Source: Hoplostethus atlanticus (Eukaryota > Chordata > Actinopteri > Trachichthyiformes > Trachichthyidae). From it: a DNA stretch of 64,000 nt. The translations under genes and the position numbers were made by a program. The stretch spans positions 2,673,001 through 2,737,000 of the forward strand of contig JAXDDX010000054.1 in NCBI GenBank assembly GCA_034670405.1, given 5' to 3'. Positions 48,392 through 61,685 of this stretch are shown piece after piece. Below the pieces are notes generated by a model. The model ran no database searches. It saw only the letters and a list, made by a program, of their open reading frames with translations, and had not been told where the DNA came from. Every line of letters starts with the position of its first letter. The stretch's first letter is position 1.

Positions 48392-48961
48392 ATGCTGCGT
48401 TCCCAGCTACAGGTATTTCTGGTCACTCTGTTTTCCTCTGTGCTGCTGGCCAGAGTCAGCAGTGCTCCAGACAGAGACATGTTGACGGAAAAACTGAGAG
48501 CAGACCTCGCCAAGGACAAGGTGAGTGGCTGATTGAATTCAACTAGTGGTCATGGCTAAGATAAGGAAATGGAAGTACTGTGACAGGGTACTCTAGTTGT
48601 TGTGACATAAAAATCAGGGTGTATAGGAACTGATCTTTCAATGTCTGGGTCAGTTTTGAGATTAAGCCTAATCTACAAGGGAATAGATGCCTGTTGAGAT
48701 TTATTTCTGAGTAAATAACTTTCAATTTGGTATGAGATGTTTTCATTTCACCCTCCTACCCCTCTTCTGCACTTCTTCCTCTAGGACCTTCTGAAGTTTG
48801 TGTCCGATCTGGTTGCGGCGAGAGAAAACAAGGTACTACTTGAGTTGGAGGAGGAATCGGGAATCAGGGAGGAGGTGGTGCGGCGACACCTTCCCCTCTC
48901 CCAGAGAGAGCGCAAGGCGGGCTGCCGGAACTTCTTTTGGAAGACGTTCACCTCGTGTTAA
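48392..48961 (+). CDS. sst: Preprosomatostatin with [Arg4]SS-14
   Basis: Secreted peptide hormone precursor of the somatostatin family, which inhibits growth-hormone and other endocrine release through SSTR receptors. Exon 1 is 48392-48520 (43 codons) and exon 2 is 48785-48961, total 101 aa, one phase-0 intron as is usual for SST genes. Residues 1-25 form a signal peptide ([14 protein letters not shown]...). The C-terminus reads [18 protein letters not shown]-stop: the dibasic cleavage site, the Cys3-Cys14 ring and the FWKT receptor core are intact. Position 4 is Arg where SS-14 normally has Lys. An upstream Arg-Arg could yield a longer form. Its position beside LPP and a BCL6-family gene matches the SST locus on human 3q27, so it belongs to the SS1 branch or a teleost duplicate of it; the exact paralogue is not settled. 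Confidence 0.93.
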
Positions 48962-51469
48962 CACAAGAGCTCTTTGTGCTGGACTATTTTCACGTCCACA
49001 TACTGAAAGATTCTCTGTATAATTATTTTGTGTTGTACATCATTCTTCTTAAAAAAGGTGTTAAATGTCACTTTGGATTTAAAATGGGTGTCTTTGTGGT
49101 AAGATTTTGGTGTAAAGAACAAGGCTGTCATAGGGTTGAGCAAGTAAAACTGTCTCCAATTAAAAAGGGAATGTTTCTCAGGCTACACCGTTTTTTTTTT
49201 TTTTCTCCTTTCACGTCAAGAGCGTTGCACATCACGGCGCTACTTCAAAAAAACCACAAGCGCATCAGTGAACTTGCTGAAAAACTTGACATTTTAATGT
49301 ATCATTTATATACTACAATCTGCATTAGGAGAAAATCCACACATGGGTTCACATGTACTCCCATTCACTCTGCTACACGGGGTCTCTACTGCATACTAAC
49401 TCAACCAGCTGTTTACAAAAAGGTCTCCTTCTCAGCGTGAATCCATCAGTGGACAGGTCTGCTGCAGTACCGTGGGCTTACAACTACCAACCAGTTTGCA
49501 TTCACAGCATTTCACACTTTACATCAGGTGTTGGCCATCGAGGCTAGACGACGAACCAACAAAGTGGGGAATTGTACGACGGCACAAAACAAGCAAGTCA
49601 TTTCAAGGAGTAATATTTCTATGACACAGAGTTGGCGTGGGTATGGGATTTTAGAATGACACTGTTGAACATGATTGAAATAATTACCTTGATACAAAAT
49701 CACAGGTTAACGTTGAAATACATCATGAGATGAAATAAATTAACAGAGGTGAAAAATGTGTGCAAAAAAGTACAATGTGACCGGTGAGCTAATAAACCAT
49801 TTTAGCGTGATCCAAGTTCTGTAGCGAGAAGGTTACCAGACACAGATTCAGTTTCAAAGGATTATCGTCAGTGACATCCTCGAGGTAAGGCTGTAAAACG
49901 TGTAGCCCTTGAAGTTATACACAAAATTAGGACGGAAAGACGAGAGGTTAAACACAATCCAAACTTAATATAAATACTGTCGTTCCAAAGTCTCAGAAAA
50001 TATTACTAAATTGGGCCAACGTGAGTGCAAGGATGAACACAAACACCACAAGTGAAGAGTTACAAAACATTATATATCCATTTTGGGGGGGAAAAAAGTC
50101 CTCGCTGTAAATTCAACATTCAATATCTCTAACATGTAGAATTTCCTGTAAAACTGTAAAAGTAAACAAATTGTGTCAAACAAGGATAGACGTTACCCAA
50201 TATCATTTAAAACATCATTTCATTTGTTTTAGTTTTGCTTTATCATTTTGTACGTGTCACTTCCCCCCCCAAAATGGTGGATACAGGAACTCTTCAAATC
50301 AAGCTCAAGCAAACATTTACACAATAGGATGTTTTCATGGCCCCCCCGAGTGAGCGTTGAACACCCTGTTTTCCTTTAGACAGTGGAAAGCGTTTGACTT
50401 CATTGCACCTTCATCTTCAATGTAACAGTCAAGTATCAACCAACAACAAATATGAATAATAATAATAAAAAAAAGAAAAGAAATAAGGGCATAGTGTTGC
50501 AAACAAACGTTCCTAAAATGCTGAGTGGGCTGGTTTAAATAAAGCAAACGCCCTTAAGACCAGTCAATATAATAATGTGACACTTGAACGCTGTAGGGTA
50601 TGATTGTAGTTGTCAAACCTGTTCTAGCATTGTACTAGCAAACATTGTGCTAGCACACAATAAGAGCAAAAAGAAACTCACTACACATTCCTTCGGTCTA
50701 CATTTCTTGTCCTATGAGGTTATTAACTGCACTATAACTACATGCTTTCCCACAAAACGGTTTCACTCTCTAACCAAAAACAGCCTGTTATGTACAGTCA
50801 CAGTTGTCATTGTATTATGTACTCTTAGTATGCTTGTTTTGAGTGTTTTCCAAATATCCAAGTCCCATCATTTAGACTGGTCACGCCACAGAGGGAAGCA
50901 AAGTCATGCTTTTTCAAATTAATCTTCATCTTCAATTGAGTCATTGAACTGCTTCCATATCTTCATTGTCTCTAATAGGGAGGATTCAAGTGATGATAAT
51001 GTGCCAGTTAAGCAGTGTCAGCGTGAATGAATGGTAAGTGGAGCCCTAGCTGCCTGCAGGTCAGGGCCACTGTAGCACTGATATAGGACTAAACATGAAG
51101 ACACAGTGTCCCAAGAAAAAAAAAAACACATGGTGGGAAACCTGAAGTCAAGTCAACTGAAGTGGTGGTCCCTCCAGCACAATGTTTCTCTCCCGATTTT
51201 AACCATAACTAGAATGTCCCTCTATAAATGAAATTGCAAATGCATACCACCAGAGGGAGCCGTAGCGATTTCTTTGTCAATTCCATAGTTAAGAGTGACA
51301 AAATCCACCACTTCCAATGAGGCAATATGGACAAGAAAGCAAAAAAAATAAAGAATAGACAAGACAGCAAAAAATAAGAGGCATAAAAATGTTACCCTCG
51401 ATTGCTGATCAATAATCCATAATAGACTCTCAATGGATTGATGTTTTGATTCACATCACAAAAGGTGTG
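48962..51469. other. 3' UTRs of somatostatin (+) and LPP (-)
   Basis: No protein-coding exon seen. AATAAA occurs on the plus strand near 49735 and 49790, possible ends of the somatostatin transcript. The right part is probably the long LPP 3' UTR, since the genes converge here. Confidence 0.5.
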
Positions 51470-54400
51470 TTAGCAGTCGGTGGAGATTTTGGCGGAGAGG
51501 TCCTGGATGCGGCGAGCGCTGCAGCTCTTGCACAAGATATGACCGTCGAGCGGGTAGCAGCCACGACCCTCCCCCTCCGAGGACAGCAGGAGGCCGCATT
51601 CCTGAGGGATACAGACTCTATCAGTTCAACTTTACTTACTTACTCTCACATGTAGTAGGGTGCAAATTGAATGAATCCTACAACCTCTGGGCCCGTCCCC
51701 GTTACCCTCCACTCAAAGTTGATCATGTTCATACGACTTCTTGATATTCATCTTCTCATATCTTTGGTATTTTAGGTCTGATGGTAAAAAGTCAACTCAC
51801 CTCACAGATGTAGCAGTTGACGTGGAAGCTGCGGTCCAGAGCCACTATCCTGACGGTCTCCTCCTGGCCGGGTTCTGGCATGATGGCCTGCCCACACACC
51901 GAGCAGCGAGGGGCAAACTTCCTGTCAGGGACAACAAGCACCAGGATTGACATTTAATGCTGGAGTCTCATTTAATGCCTCATCTCTTTATGATGAAAAT
52001 ATGGATTAAACATCTGTTCGCTTGGTAACAATAGCATGATGTGGCTTTTCAGCGTGGTGTCTGTATGTACCTATGAAAGTCCTCTATGCAGTGGATCTGA
52101 GAGGTGGCGTCCACGGTGAAGGGAACCCCATCCAGGCAGCAGTTACACACCACGCAGGTGAAGCAGCGAGGATGGTAGGCCTTGCCCATGGCCCGCAGGA
52201 TACGGTCCAGGATGGGCTTGGAGCACTTGGAACAGCGCTCTAGAGTACTCTAACGGAGTGGGAGCGATAGAGCAACACAGTAAGAGACAGCACAATAATA
52301 AAATCCTGAGATATATTACTTCATCTTAGGCATTTAGCTGTCACTCTTATCCAGAACGACAATTAGTGAGCAGGTAAGGATTCAGTAACTTGCTCAAGGA
52401 CACTTTTGTTGTTGTGGGAATCAAACTTGTGTCCTTTCAGCTGCAGGACACTTTCTCTAAACCTCTAGGAATACCCTATCTCCCCAAACTGGAACAGGTA
52501 AAGACCAGAGAAAGACTGCAAAAGGGATCAACGGAGGTCTTTGTTCACGTCTGTCGTTCCTCCACTTACAATGTAACAGCTCTCACAGTAGCTCTTCTTG
52601 TCCAGGGCGTAGAAGGGCTGGCCTCGGAGACGGGCGTGGCAGGTGATGCACGTGAAACACTCCACGTGGAATACCTGCTCCATGGCGATACAGCCGCTTC
52701 CATCGCCAAGCACGTTGTCACCGCAACGGGCACAGCGACCTGAGAGGGCAAGGGTGAAATGAGACCTACTGTATTGCTATATTAGAGTGAAATAGTCAGA
52801 ATGGGACACAGCCAAGTTTATAATATGTTAAAATGGCAAAATGCAGCTTTTCTAGTGTAATAACTGATTTATGGCATCAATTGGGACTGTACCAAAATAT
52901 TCCTCTGCAGGAGGGTGGTTCATATCGTACACCAACTTCTTGGTAAGTCGCTCCAACTCCTCTTCAGGTCTCGATGTAGCTGCTCCCTGGTGAAGGAATG
53001 AGGAAATATGGGTCAAGAACCTGCATTTGCTGGTACAAGAACGTATTTGCAAGTAGTGGAACATGCAGAATTTCATTACACAAGCTCACGCTGTGTGTTA
53101 AATTCCTAGTTCCTTCTCAAATGTGAATTAAGTGGATCACTAGGCAAGGAAGCAGTTCGCCCAGTAGCCTTAGAAAGACATAGATATGCCATCCTACCTT
53201 GCTAGACTGATAGGCAGGACTCGGTCCTACCCCTGATCCTGCTTGATTGCTTTCCAGGCCTCTCTTGGACACAGGACCCTGGTTGGCTCTTCCTCCAGAC
53301 CCTGAGCCACTCCCCTTGTACCCTGTCTCAGAGTGCATCTCCTGAGCTTGGGAGCTGGGATGCGGAGGGTACCAGCCCTGTGGGCCTGTCTGGGGTTGGG
53401 GCCGTGATGCATGCTGCCGGGGAGGGGGCGGGGTATAGGCCTGTTCAGCCTGCCTCCCAGTCTGAGAGTAGGTGACAGGCTGGGCTGTCTTGACCTGGAC
53501 GCTGAACCTGGGCCCAGTAGGAGTAGAGGCTGTGGTGTAGGAGGCCGGGACAGGCTGAGGGTAGGGCTTAGGGGCTGAAGAGGAGGTGTAGTATTCCTGT
53601 TGGTGGGAGGTGGGATACTGAGGTGCCTGGTGCTCGCTGGGGTAGGGGGGTGCTGGGTGGTATTGGCTCTGGGGATGAGGGGGGTAGCCCATGGATGGCC
53701 GAGACTGGGGAGGAGCGACGCTCTGGGTTGCAGGCCTGTAGTGGTCTCCTGAGAGGTATTTGTTGTAAGGCACATTGTCGTACAGCTGTGGGGAGTCAGA
53801 AAGTTGAGAAATTTAATTCTGATGGCACATTTTACACACAGATTATAAAATTAAAAGCTCCACGCAAGCTCTCAAGAAAAGTTTCATTGAAATTAAATGG
53901 AAATATTGTCAGTGAATGTATTGACATACCTGTGTGCTGGAGTTATGTGGGTGGCTGTCCAAATCGGCTAGCATACAGGTGAGCGAGTCAATTTCAGCAT
54001 CAATGTTGGAGTGATGGCCCACTGGCTTTTCAGGGCCACGGTGCTAAGAGCAGAACGTTTACAATATTTCAATCAAGTGTATGATGTTGTGATCATTTCC
54101 CAGTGTTTCTGTCGAAATCTTTGCAGATGACGGTTTGGATGCGTAGAAAATGACCACAGCTGGTGGTAAAACTACACAACATTCACCTACCATCAGCTCA
54201 TAACTGTCCATGTGAGGGCTCCAGTTGCGGTCCTCTTTGGGAGGTGGGTAATAGTGGTCACTAGATGGGTGATGCATGGGCCCACCTTTTGTTTGGAGAA
54301 CAGACATCAAAACTGTTTGTCCGGGACAGTTTGAACCATCACAATCTTTGACTCAGACTGAAACGTTTCAAAGTAGATATCATCCTTCATCCTTTCCTGC

Positions 54401-54979
54401 AAATTATCTAATCTTTTCATATGTGTACATGATGAAAATAGGCACAATAAAGGAAAACTATTCAGTATACACATTTGACCGCTCAGTATCAAAGGCTTTT
54501 TCTAGACATCATCATTTTGCATCGACATTGACCAATCACACAGGGAGAGATCCATCATAGAAGCGGCAGAGATACCAATTTCTCCATTGACAGTAGCCTC
54601 AATGGACTATAACGCACTTCAGCCACTAGACATGTTGCGTTTTGAGCAAGGGACATAGCGACTATCTTTATTGCTCTCACCACGTACACCTATAACCAAC
54701 TGTTCACTTCACTTCACTTCACTTCACTTCACTTCACACTCATGCTATGGTCTTACCTGTGGGTCCAGTAGCCATGTACCTGTTGGCTATCCCTCCTCCT
54801 CCTCCGCCTCCTCCTCCACCTCCGTTCTGGTCGTAGAGGCCATATTTCGGCCGGGGGTCAGACGGGCCCTTCTTATTGGGGGCTCGGTAGATGGCTGCCC
54901 CTCCGGAGTGGGACATCTGGGGGACGGCTCTCTCTGGGCTATCCAGAGTCCTTGGTGGCAGCCAGGTAGGACCGGACAT
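51470..54979 (-). CDS. lpp: LPP, zyxin-family LIM protein
   Basis: Lipoma-preferred-partner homologue: a scaffold at focal adhesions and cell junctions that also shuttles to the nucleus. Coding exons: 54979-54757, 54285-54191, 54043-53930, 53785-53198, 52986-52893, 52739-52570, 52249-52071, 51921-51801, 51601-51470; phases close at 1716 bases (571 aa). The N-terminus [10 protein letters not shown] resembles mammalian LPP and is followed by an 11-Gly run. A conserved [13 protein letters not shown] motif precedes a long Pro/Gln/Tyr-rich region containing [13 protein letters not shown], diagnostic of LPP over zyxin and TRIP6. Three LIM domains fill residues about 372-571 ([24 protein letters not shown] starts) with their Cys/His zinc ligands present. 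It ends STDC. Mammalian LPP is a little longer, in the linker. Start chosen at the first ATG after an acceptor at 54989. Confidence 0.92.
54704..54736. repeat. (ACTTC)n microsatellite
   Basis: Six or more ACTTC units in LPP intron 1, some 20 bases outside the first coding exon's donor. Confidence 0.85.
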
Positions 54980-57111
54980 AACAGGCTTCTGAGGCCAAAG
55001 TGACAATGGAAAATGGTTGGTATGTTTTATCATAGTTATTTAGACAGACTTTGTTAGAGTAGATGATTTGAGGGCCTATACTCCTAGACTCTGGAACGAC
55101 CTGCCTGAGGAGCTTAGGCTGCATAAATCTGTCTCATCTTTTAAATTACTCATTAAAACTAATTTTTACTTGCTGTTATGTAATGATCTTTTCCTGTTTT
55201 TGACCTCCTTTTTATAGTTTACTTGTATCTTGTATGATGACTATGTTGCATTTAATTTTCTCTCAAGTGCCTTTCCTCCATCTGAGTACACTGGAACCGT
55301 AATTGCAATCCATTCTATCATATTGACTTTGCTATGACCGATTCCTATTCAGTGAATGTGCAAGATTATGTTTAAGCTTTCACCCAAATTTGCATGAGCA
55401 TAGCTGTATATATGTAGTATATAAACCAAGGGATGTTTCATCGTTTGTTTCCTATGGCAACTGAGGACAGGAAGAGAGCAACCATTCTGAAAGGCATGGG
55501 GATTTCCAGCAGCCTTGCACAGTGCGCCAAAACATGTGTGTGTGTTTGTGTACTTCGTGACACAAATAGTCATTTAAAAGATCTCCAACACACACACAGA
55601 CACACAGGTGTGATTCCATGGTTACCCCTTGCTTGTTATCCACCACAATAGTCATTGTCTTTGTCTGTTTACACACTAGTATCATGATTTCCAAATGAAG
55701 CTGAGACAAAAACAAGACAGGAAATGTTGTGTAATGATACAGTATGTGTCTGTACATACATAAGCACCTGGCTCATAACAATATATTATGTATCCTCTTA
55801 GGGATAAATAACAGCTGACAAAGTGGTGACCCTCTCTTGAGGGACTCCGACCATTAAGATGCTGGTCTTCTTTAGGGAAAAATAAAATGTAAAAAAATAA
55901 ATAAAAATATATATTTTTTTTTAAATGTGCCAACTACATATAAAATGTGAATATAAAAGTATGCAAATAGATTCAAGTCTTTGTCCCAAAGACAATCCGT
56001 AGGTGTGCCAGTTTTCATTCTCATTCACTTTTTTTTACCCTTTTTGAAAAGCCAGTGTGTGAAAGGTATAATATCTAATATGGGTCTCCAACGTCCAAAT
56101 GAACCGCAACAACTGGGAGAAACTACAGCAAATCAGTACGCTTCAAGTAGTGAAATTGATCGGCCACTCAAATTGATTGTATGTGGGTCCTGGGGCTGGA
56201 ATAATGTCCTTGTTGGTAAGAAGATTATAACCTTGGTTGAGAGGCCTTGGGTGAGAGGATGATGGAGGCTACAGGGATACAATGCTTCAACACTGGATTT
56301 AGTTGTGGTTTGTTTGAATCTTTCAAGTCTTCCCAGGGATCTGTCCATTGGGTTATTGCAGTTACCATTAGATCCATGCAGTGTCAACATGGATTTGATT
56401 GCCACTACTCAGTGACTACCCAGAAAAACAGAGTGACTGCCCCACCACCGACCTGATTAAAACCCCTTTCTAAATCCGGCTGAGCGCACACTCAAATCCG
56501 AGGATTGCTGGGCCAGGAAATTAATCCCAACGGCTTTATCATTCTGTGATTAAAGATGCTTGCTGAGGTTTTATGTGGTTTGCGATACAAAGCTAATTTA
56601 TTTGTCAATTTTATTAGCATTTCTTCGTGAATGAAGGAAACGCGTAGCAACTCTGGGAGTGTCAAAGTTGTTCCATTGGCCAGTGTCAAGTTCACAAGAA
56701 TACACAAATACGACTTCCGAGTAAAATGACTTTCCAAAGTAAAATGACCTAACGGTTTTGTTTTTCAGTAAGAGTAACGCACAAAGAAATAAGATAGGAT
56801 GTACATGCAAATTATGCTTCCCTCCTTCCAAATGTCATTTTCGCAGCATACCATAATTGCCCTTGTTCTATATTCCCCAATACTTATATTTTTTACGCTT
56901 TTACTCTGAAGGCAAATCGCCCAACTCTGGTCCAACTCTGAAAAATTCTGTCTCGCTTAACGCAGTTGAATTTTTTTTGCTGAATTGCAGCGATACGTCG
57001 CCGTTAACATGATATACTGTAAAATACAGTAAGACAATATGACAAATACAATAAACCCATGTCCAGAAACAGTGGCGCCAATCAATATTAGCTACCTTTA
57101 GCGTTTCTTAC
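54980..57111. other. LPP 5' intron
   Basis: Intron between the first coding exon and the likely 5' UTR exon. Apart from the LINE fragment nothing coding is visible. Confidence 0.4.
55070..55200 (+). mobile_element. LINE ORF2 3' fragment
   Basis: One frame reads TPRLWNDLPEELRLHKSVSS, the conserved C-terminal end of many fish non-LTR retrotransposon polymerases. Short dead fragment upstream of the LPP coding start. Confidence 0.55.
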
Positions 57112-57157
57112 CTTTACAGTTCCTCTATAGCGCCTCTCTTCTTCCCTTCGGTCTCAT
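57112..57157 (-). other. Probable LPP 5' UTR exon
   Basis: Minus strand: acceptor ...TTTGTAG, 46 bases, donor GTAAGAA. It begins with ATG and an 11-codon frame ending TAG, so it would add a short upstream ORF to the LPP message. Candidate only. Confidence 0.35.
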
Positions 57158-57950
57158 CTACAAATCAACATCAAGCATTATTAAAAGGGTAGATCGACAT
57201 AGCCTACTGGACGTTGTATTGTCACAGGTGGCCAGAAAAGTGTGCTTTTTTGTTAGATTTTCGCACAGCAAACTCAAACTGCTAGCGTTAGCTTCACCAT
57301 GAGAGGGCAAACATTCGAAATGAACAGAGAACCTATTTCATATTGCCTCGTTTCTCGTCTAAAACAACTCTTCTATGAGACATAACTATGCAAAATATAC
57401 CACTTCAAAGATGTAAATGACATATAATGAAGGCTAAATTGCAACCGTTAACTTTAATGATATGTTTGTTTACTTGTTTGATAGCCTGATTTTAACTGCG
57501 ACTCGACTTAAGCTCGTGCCTTGTCTCTCCGGGCTAACTTGAATAAGCCTCCAACCGAAAAAGGCAATACCTAAACCCCCCTATCGCTAGAAATATGGTA
57601 CGTAAACATAAAATACACACTCCTTTAAATATCCAAAGGTCAACGAAAGTTATTCCACAACAACTTTCTTTAGCTTCGTTAACCTACTTTGGATCCTGAG
57701 TCAGTCACAGGCCTTCAGCAGCAGCAGCAGCAGTCGTCACTGCGTTCCAAATGTGTGACGTAGTTTGCTGTCTCTGGTCGTGAAGTGTGTGTGTGTGTGC
57801 GCGCGTGCGTGCGTGGGATGGGGATACATGCCTGTCATTTCTCCAATACCGTGAGACATTTGAGTAGGAAAATTGTAATGTATTGTTTTAAATGTATTTA
57901 AACTCTCTCTATCTGTATTTGTTATAGGATTACTGTAGCTCTTTTTCATA

Positions 57951-58031
57951 ATGGAAATCCCAGATATCCATATGAACCTGTTCTACTGCTACTACAAAGC
58001 CAAGGAACAGCAACCCAGTGAACTGAGAAAA
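57951..58031 (+). CDS. Candidate first exon of an unknown gene
   Basis: ATG followed by 27 open codons (MEIPDIHMNLFYCYYKAK...) ending at a good donor AAAA-GTGAGT. It lies divergent to the LPP 5' end, a typical place for a bidirectional promoter partner. No following exon was recognised, and no family match comes to mind. Confidence 0.25.
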
Positions 58032-58170
58032 GTGAGTTGTTCTCCTGTCCTGCTAAAAGTATTCTTGGTACAGAACTGGACCATATATAATTTATATATA
58101 TCATGAAATCTAAACCCTAGTCATGACCTGAGCATTACAGTACAAAATAATAGTGACTGATACTGTAATT

Positions 58171-58172
58171 TC

Positions 58173-58218
<46 letters not shown>
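58171..58218. repeat. (TCTA)n microsatellite
   Basis: About 12 tetranucleotide units. Confidence 0.95.
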
Positions 58219-60027
58219 ATGCTAGCCAACAGTATATACATTTGAAATGTAACTGACATCAAGGCCACTTCTATTTACTCTATGTGCATTTCCTTGTTTG
58301 CTAATAGTTTTCTACCTTGCAAGGAGGGGTGAGTGTGGAGGTCAAATATAGAGGTTTGTAACATTTTCCTCTTCCTCCCTGCTCCCTTTCTTATTTGAAG
58401 GCCCAGGGCACAGGGTTGAACTGTCCTTCTTCCTCTCCTCTATACCCCTCCTCTACCGCCCCACCCAGCAGCATACTGCTGGCCCACTCATGTTTCTCCA
58501 AGGCACTTCTTCAAAGGAGGTTTTTGGCCTTATTGTTTTAATTGAAACATTTTTTATTTTTTTACTTCTCAATCCATTCCCGTTGCCAAAAAGAGGACAA
58601 ACAACCAAGGCTCCTCCCTGGGATATCCCCCATTTCTCCTCCTCCTTCCAGTAGCGCTTACTGTTTGCCCTTATATGTCCAGAGTGCTCTGCAATCACAG
58701 GAAGAGACAGTTTATGGAGATGTGTGTTATTGTTGTAGGGCCCATAGTTGTCAACACTTTGGCACCAGCTGTTGAATACATAGTCAAAGCATGGTTTTAG
58801 CACACGCCTTATCACTTAAACAATATTAGGTTCTATCCAAGCAACCAGGAAACCACAAAACCAAGGGATTCCCCTAGATTCAATGCCTTGTCTGTTGTTT
58901 GAGGAGATGTTTTCTGTATGAAAACAACCCAAAAGATTGTATTAGTTAGATTTATTAGATTCATCAGCATCTTCAATGTGATGGTTAATCGTTGTGACAG
59001 TTTCTATTGTCAATATGCATTTTATCACAAGCAGAACAGTAGTGGTCTGGCTTTGACATTAACCAGTAACATCAATGGTTTGCTGATGGACACTGACAGA
59101 CGGGGTAAGATGCCGGAAGTCACTATTAGCTTAGCCCAGCCTTGCCAATGGGATAGACTCAATGGCTTCCTCCTATTGGTGAACCTGTTTAGTAATGTTC
59201 TCACTTTTCCTCAACCACCCCCCTCATCCGTTCTTCTCACAATGCCTGGAAGTAGCCGAGACCTACATCTCCCTCTCTGTTTTCTTAATCGTTGTTTTCC
59301 TTTTTCTTTTTTCTTTTTTCTTTTCTTTTCATACCACACAATTGATCCGGCCTCCATCCAAACAAATAAAAGCGCAAGGACACACACACGCACTCAACAC
59401 CCCTTGCAAACACTATGCTTCCGATTCACATTTTCAAAGGATTTATAACCAAACATGGTCATGTTGTCTAATTTGATTATTCCTTTGCATTCATACAGAA
59501 TATATTTTACTGCCTATGAACTGCATTTTGCCATCTTAGAATTGGCAGCCTTAAATAAAAATATAAATTCAACATTTTTCTTTTAAATTCAAATTCCAAA
59601 CTCAACCCCCTTATCAATGAAAATAAGAGAACCATGTTCTCCATTTAGCCAGATTACTATAATGCTATACCATCACCACTTATCTCGGTCAACATTGAAC
59701 AACACTCTCAAGCCCATTCAAGGTCTCCTTCTTAAATACTTTGATGTGAAGGAAATACAGCTCATGGGACGCTTCTGCAGCCCCTCAATTAACTGTCCTG
59801 TGCCTGGTTCTCTGTGAACCCAAGGTTGCACTGAGGATGAGGTAAGTTTCCGCTTGTTTTTTAGTTATTGGCAACCTCTGAACCCTTGTCCCCCTTTCTC
59901 CATCACCCCCTCCCCTCCTCCCCTCCTCCCCTCCTCCCTTGTCTCCTGCTTAGTTTATTATTGACGGATGTCCTGCGCAGGCGTTTTCATCCATGTCTCT
60001 GAGCAGCCTTGCAGGAAGCATTCAGAG

Positions 60028-60072
<45 letters not shown>

Positions 60073-61685
60073 GCAGTTCCTGCACATCTGTCTGCTGCAT
60101 TTCTATCAGTGAGGGAGGCAGAGGTTGTTTTTCACAACCAGGAGGAGGTGTCTCCCATCTAGCCCTATCGATTTTTCCCCCTCTTCCTTCCTTCCTCTCA
60201 GTCCCCATAACACGTCGCCCGTCCTCTCAGGCAGCAAGCCAGAAGGTTCCGGCGCCTCGCCCATAAATCCACATTCACCTGAATCAGTCAGCTCAGCAAT
60301 ACCACAACTTCTTATTGAACGTCTTTGCCTCTAAAGTTCTTATTAAATAATATCCCGAGAGACGTTGACAATATGGCATCTGGGTGTGAAAGGATGAAAT
60401 GTTCTGCACTTGTGGAATTGTGCAGCAAAATGACTTATAAGAGTGATTAAAGAACAAGCTCAGCCTCAACCCTGTGTGGCAGCTCTCCCATTTTGGCACA
60501 TAGCTTGTTTATCCAACAAGTAGTTAGTCTTCCAGCTTCCTCTCAGACAGTTTCCTATGTCCTGGAGAGGAGTGAACGGGAGGAAAGCGTTGGTGGGGGA
60601 AGGTTGATTCGGTCGGGCTTACTCCTGGATAGCATGTACTTCATCTCCCCAAGGGTCCTCATATATTCTTTTTTCAACGCGGCACAAAAACACACTATGC
60701 TTTCCTGCCATTACCTTGCTCCGAGCTATGGGGTTAGAACAAATATTAGCCCACTAAAAATACTTGGAGCCCAGGGTCCGGGCTAGGGCCTTTCCTGCGT
60801 TGCTTCCAGGGTGCGCGTGGGCTGTTGAGGAAAGAGGAAACGAGCAGCCCTGGTTGTATGGGGGCTTCCTGCACGACATTATAAAGAGTTCCCTCCCTGC
60901 AGCCACCCCCAACAGTCTTGCTCAGAGCCAGTGGAGGCAGTGGGTGAACCTAACTTTACCGGAGACCTCTTAGATAGTAGACTGACCACTGAGCCTGAGG
61001 GGTTTGACGTCAGCGCGGTGCACGCTAGTTCTCGTCCCTGCTGGTCGGGGTGAGTTGGCAGATGTTTCTCCATCTAATTGGTTTTTTTTTTTTCAGATGT
61101 TTGCCATGGGCTGTCTGATAACTGCTTACTTGGATTAATGTCACTCACTTTTTTGTGAGGTGGAGATGTTAATGACCTTTTTTTCTGAGTGTTGATTTAT
61201 CCGTCAACCTACTGTTGATGTACAAATCATAGCAAAACTATCACCTGGGGTAGAATTATGTCAAGATAAGTATATTTTATTTAGGCTGTTCGTGTTTTCA
61301 AGTGAAGTGAAGGTGTGACTTCTTTTAACCAGAGCAAAAACAAGGTTTCCATTGCAGGTTGAATTATGTTTAGGATGTTTTTCATGGGATTTTGTTGTTC
61401 TCCTCACATTGTTTTCTCCCTAGTGAAACTCAAGTTTACATGGATTTGTTTTCTCACACAGGTACGAGTAGGGAGCTGGTCTCACCTAACAGATGTGTCT
61501 GGGACACTCCAGTCTATTTATTCTGCCTATTACACATAGGTAGGTCACTGCTGCACATCAGAATGCATCAAATCATCAACCATATGAACATTCAATTACT
61601 ATAATATACATTCAGTTCATGCACTACAAATGCAAGTTGTACTGCTTATGACCTTTTCTACCAATCTGTTTCCTCCTTTCATCAA
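58219..61685. other. Intergenic LPP to BCL6-family gene
   Basis: No convincing coding exon. Pyrimidine-rich runs at 59286-59330 and 59899-59940. Likely contains the promoter and non-coding exons of the BCL6-family gene; none could be fixed. Confidence 0.45.
60030..60069. repeat. (TG)n microsatellite
   Basis: About 19 TG units. Confidence 0.95.

Noticed and set aside
49200-49440. Second hormone or small gene after somatostatin
   Set aside because: Frames lack a signal peptide, splice context or cleavage sites; best read as 3' UTR.
59195-59476. Phe/Ser/Leu-rich frames between LPP and the BCL6-family gene
   Set aside because: Product of a polypyrimidine tract; no splice sites or family similarity.
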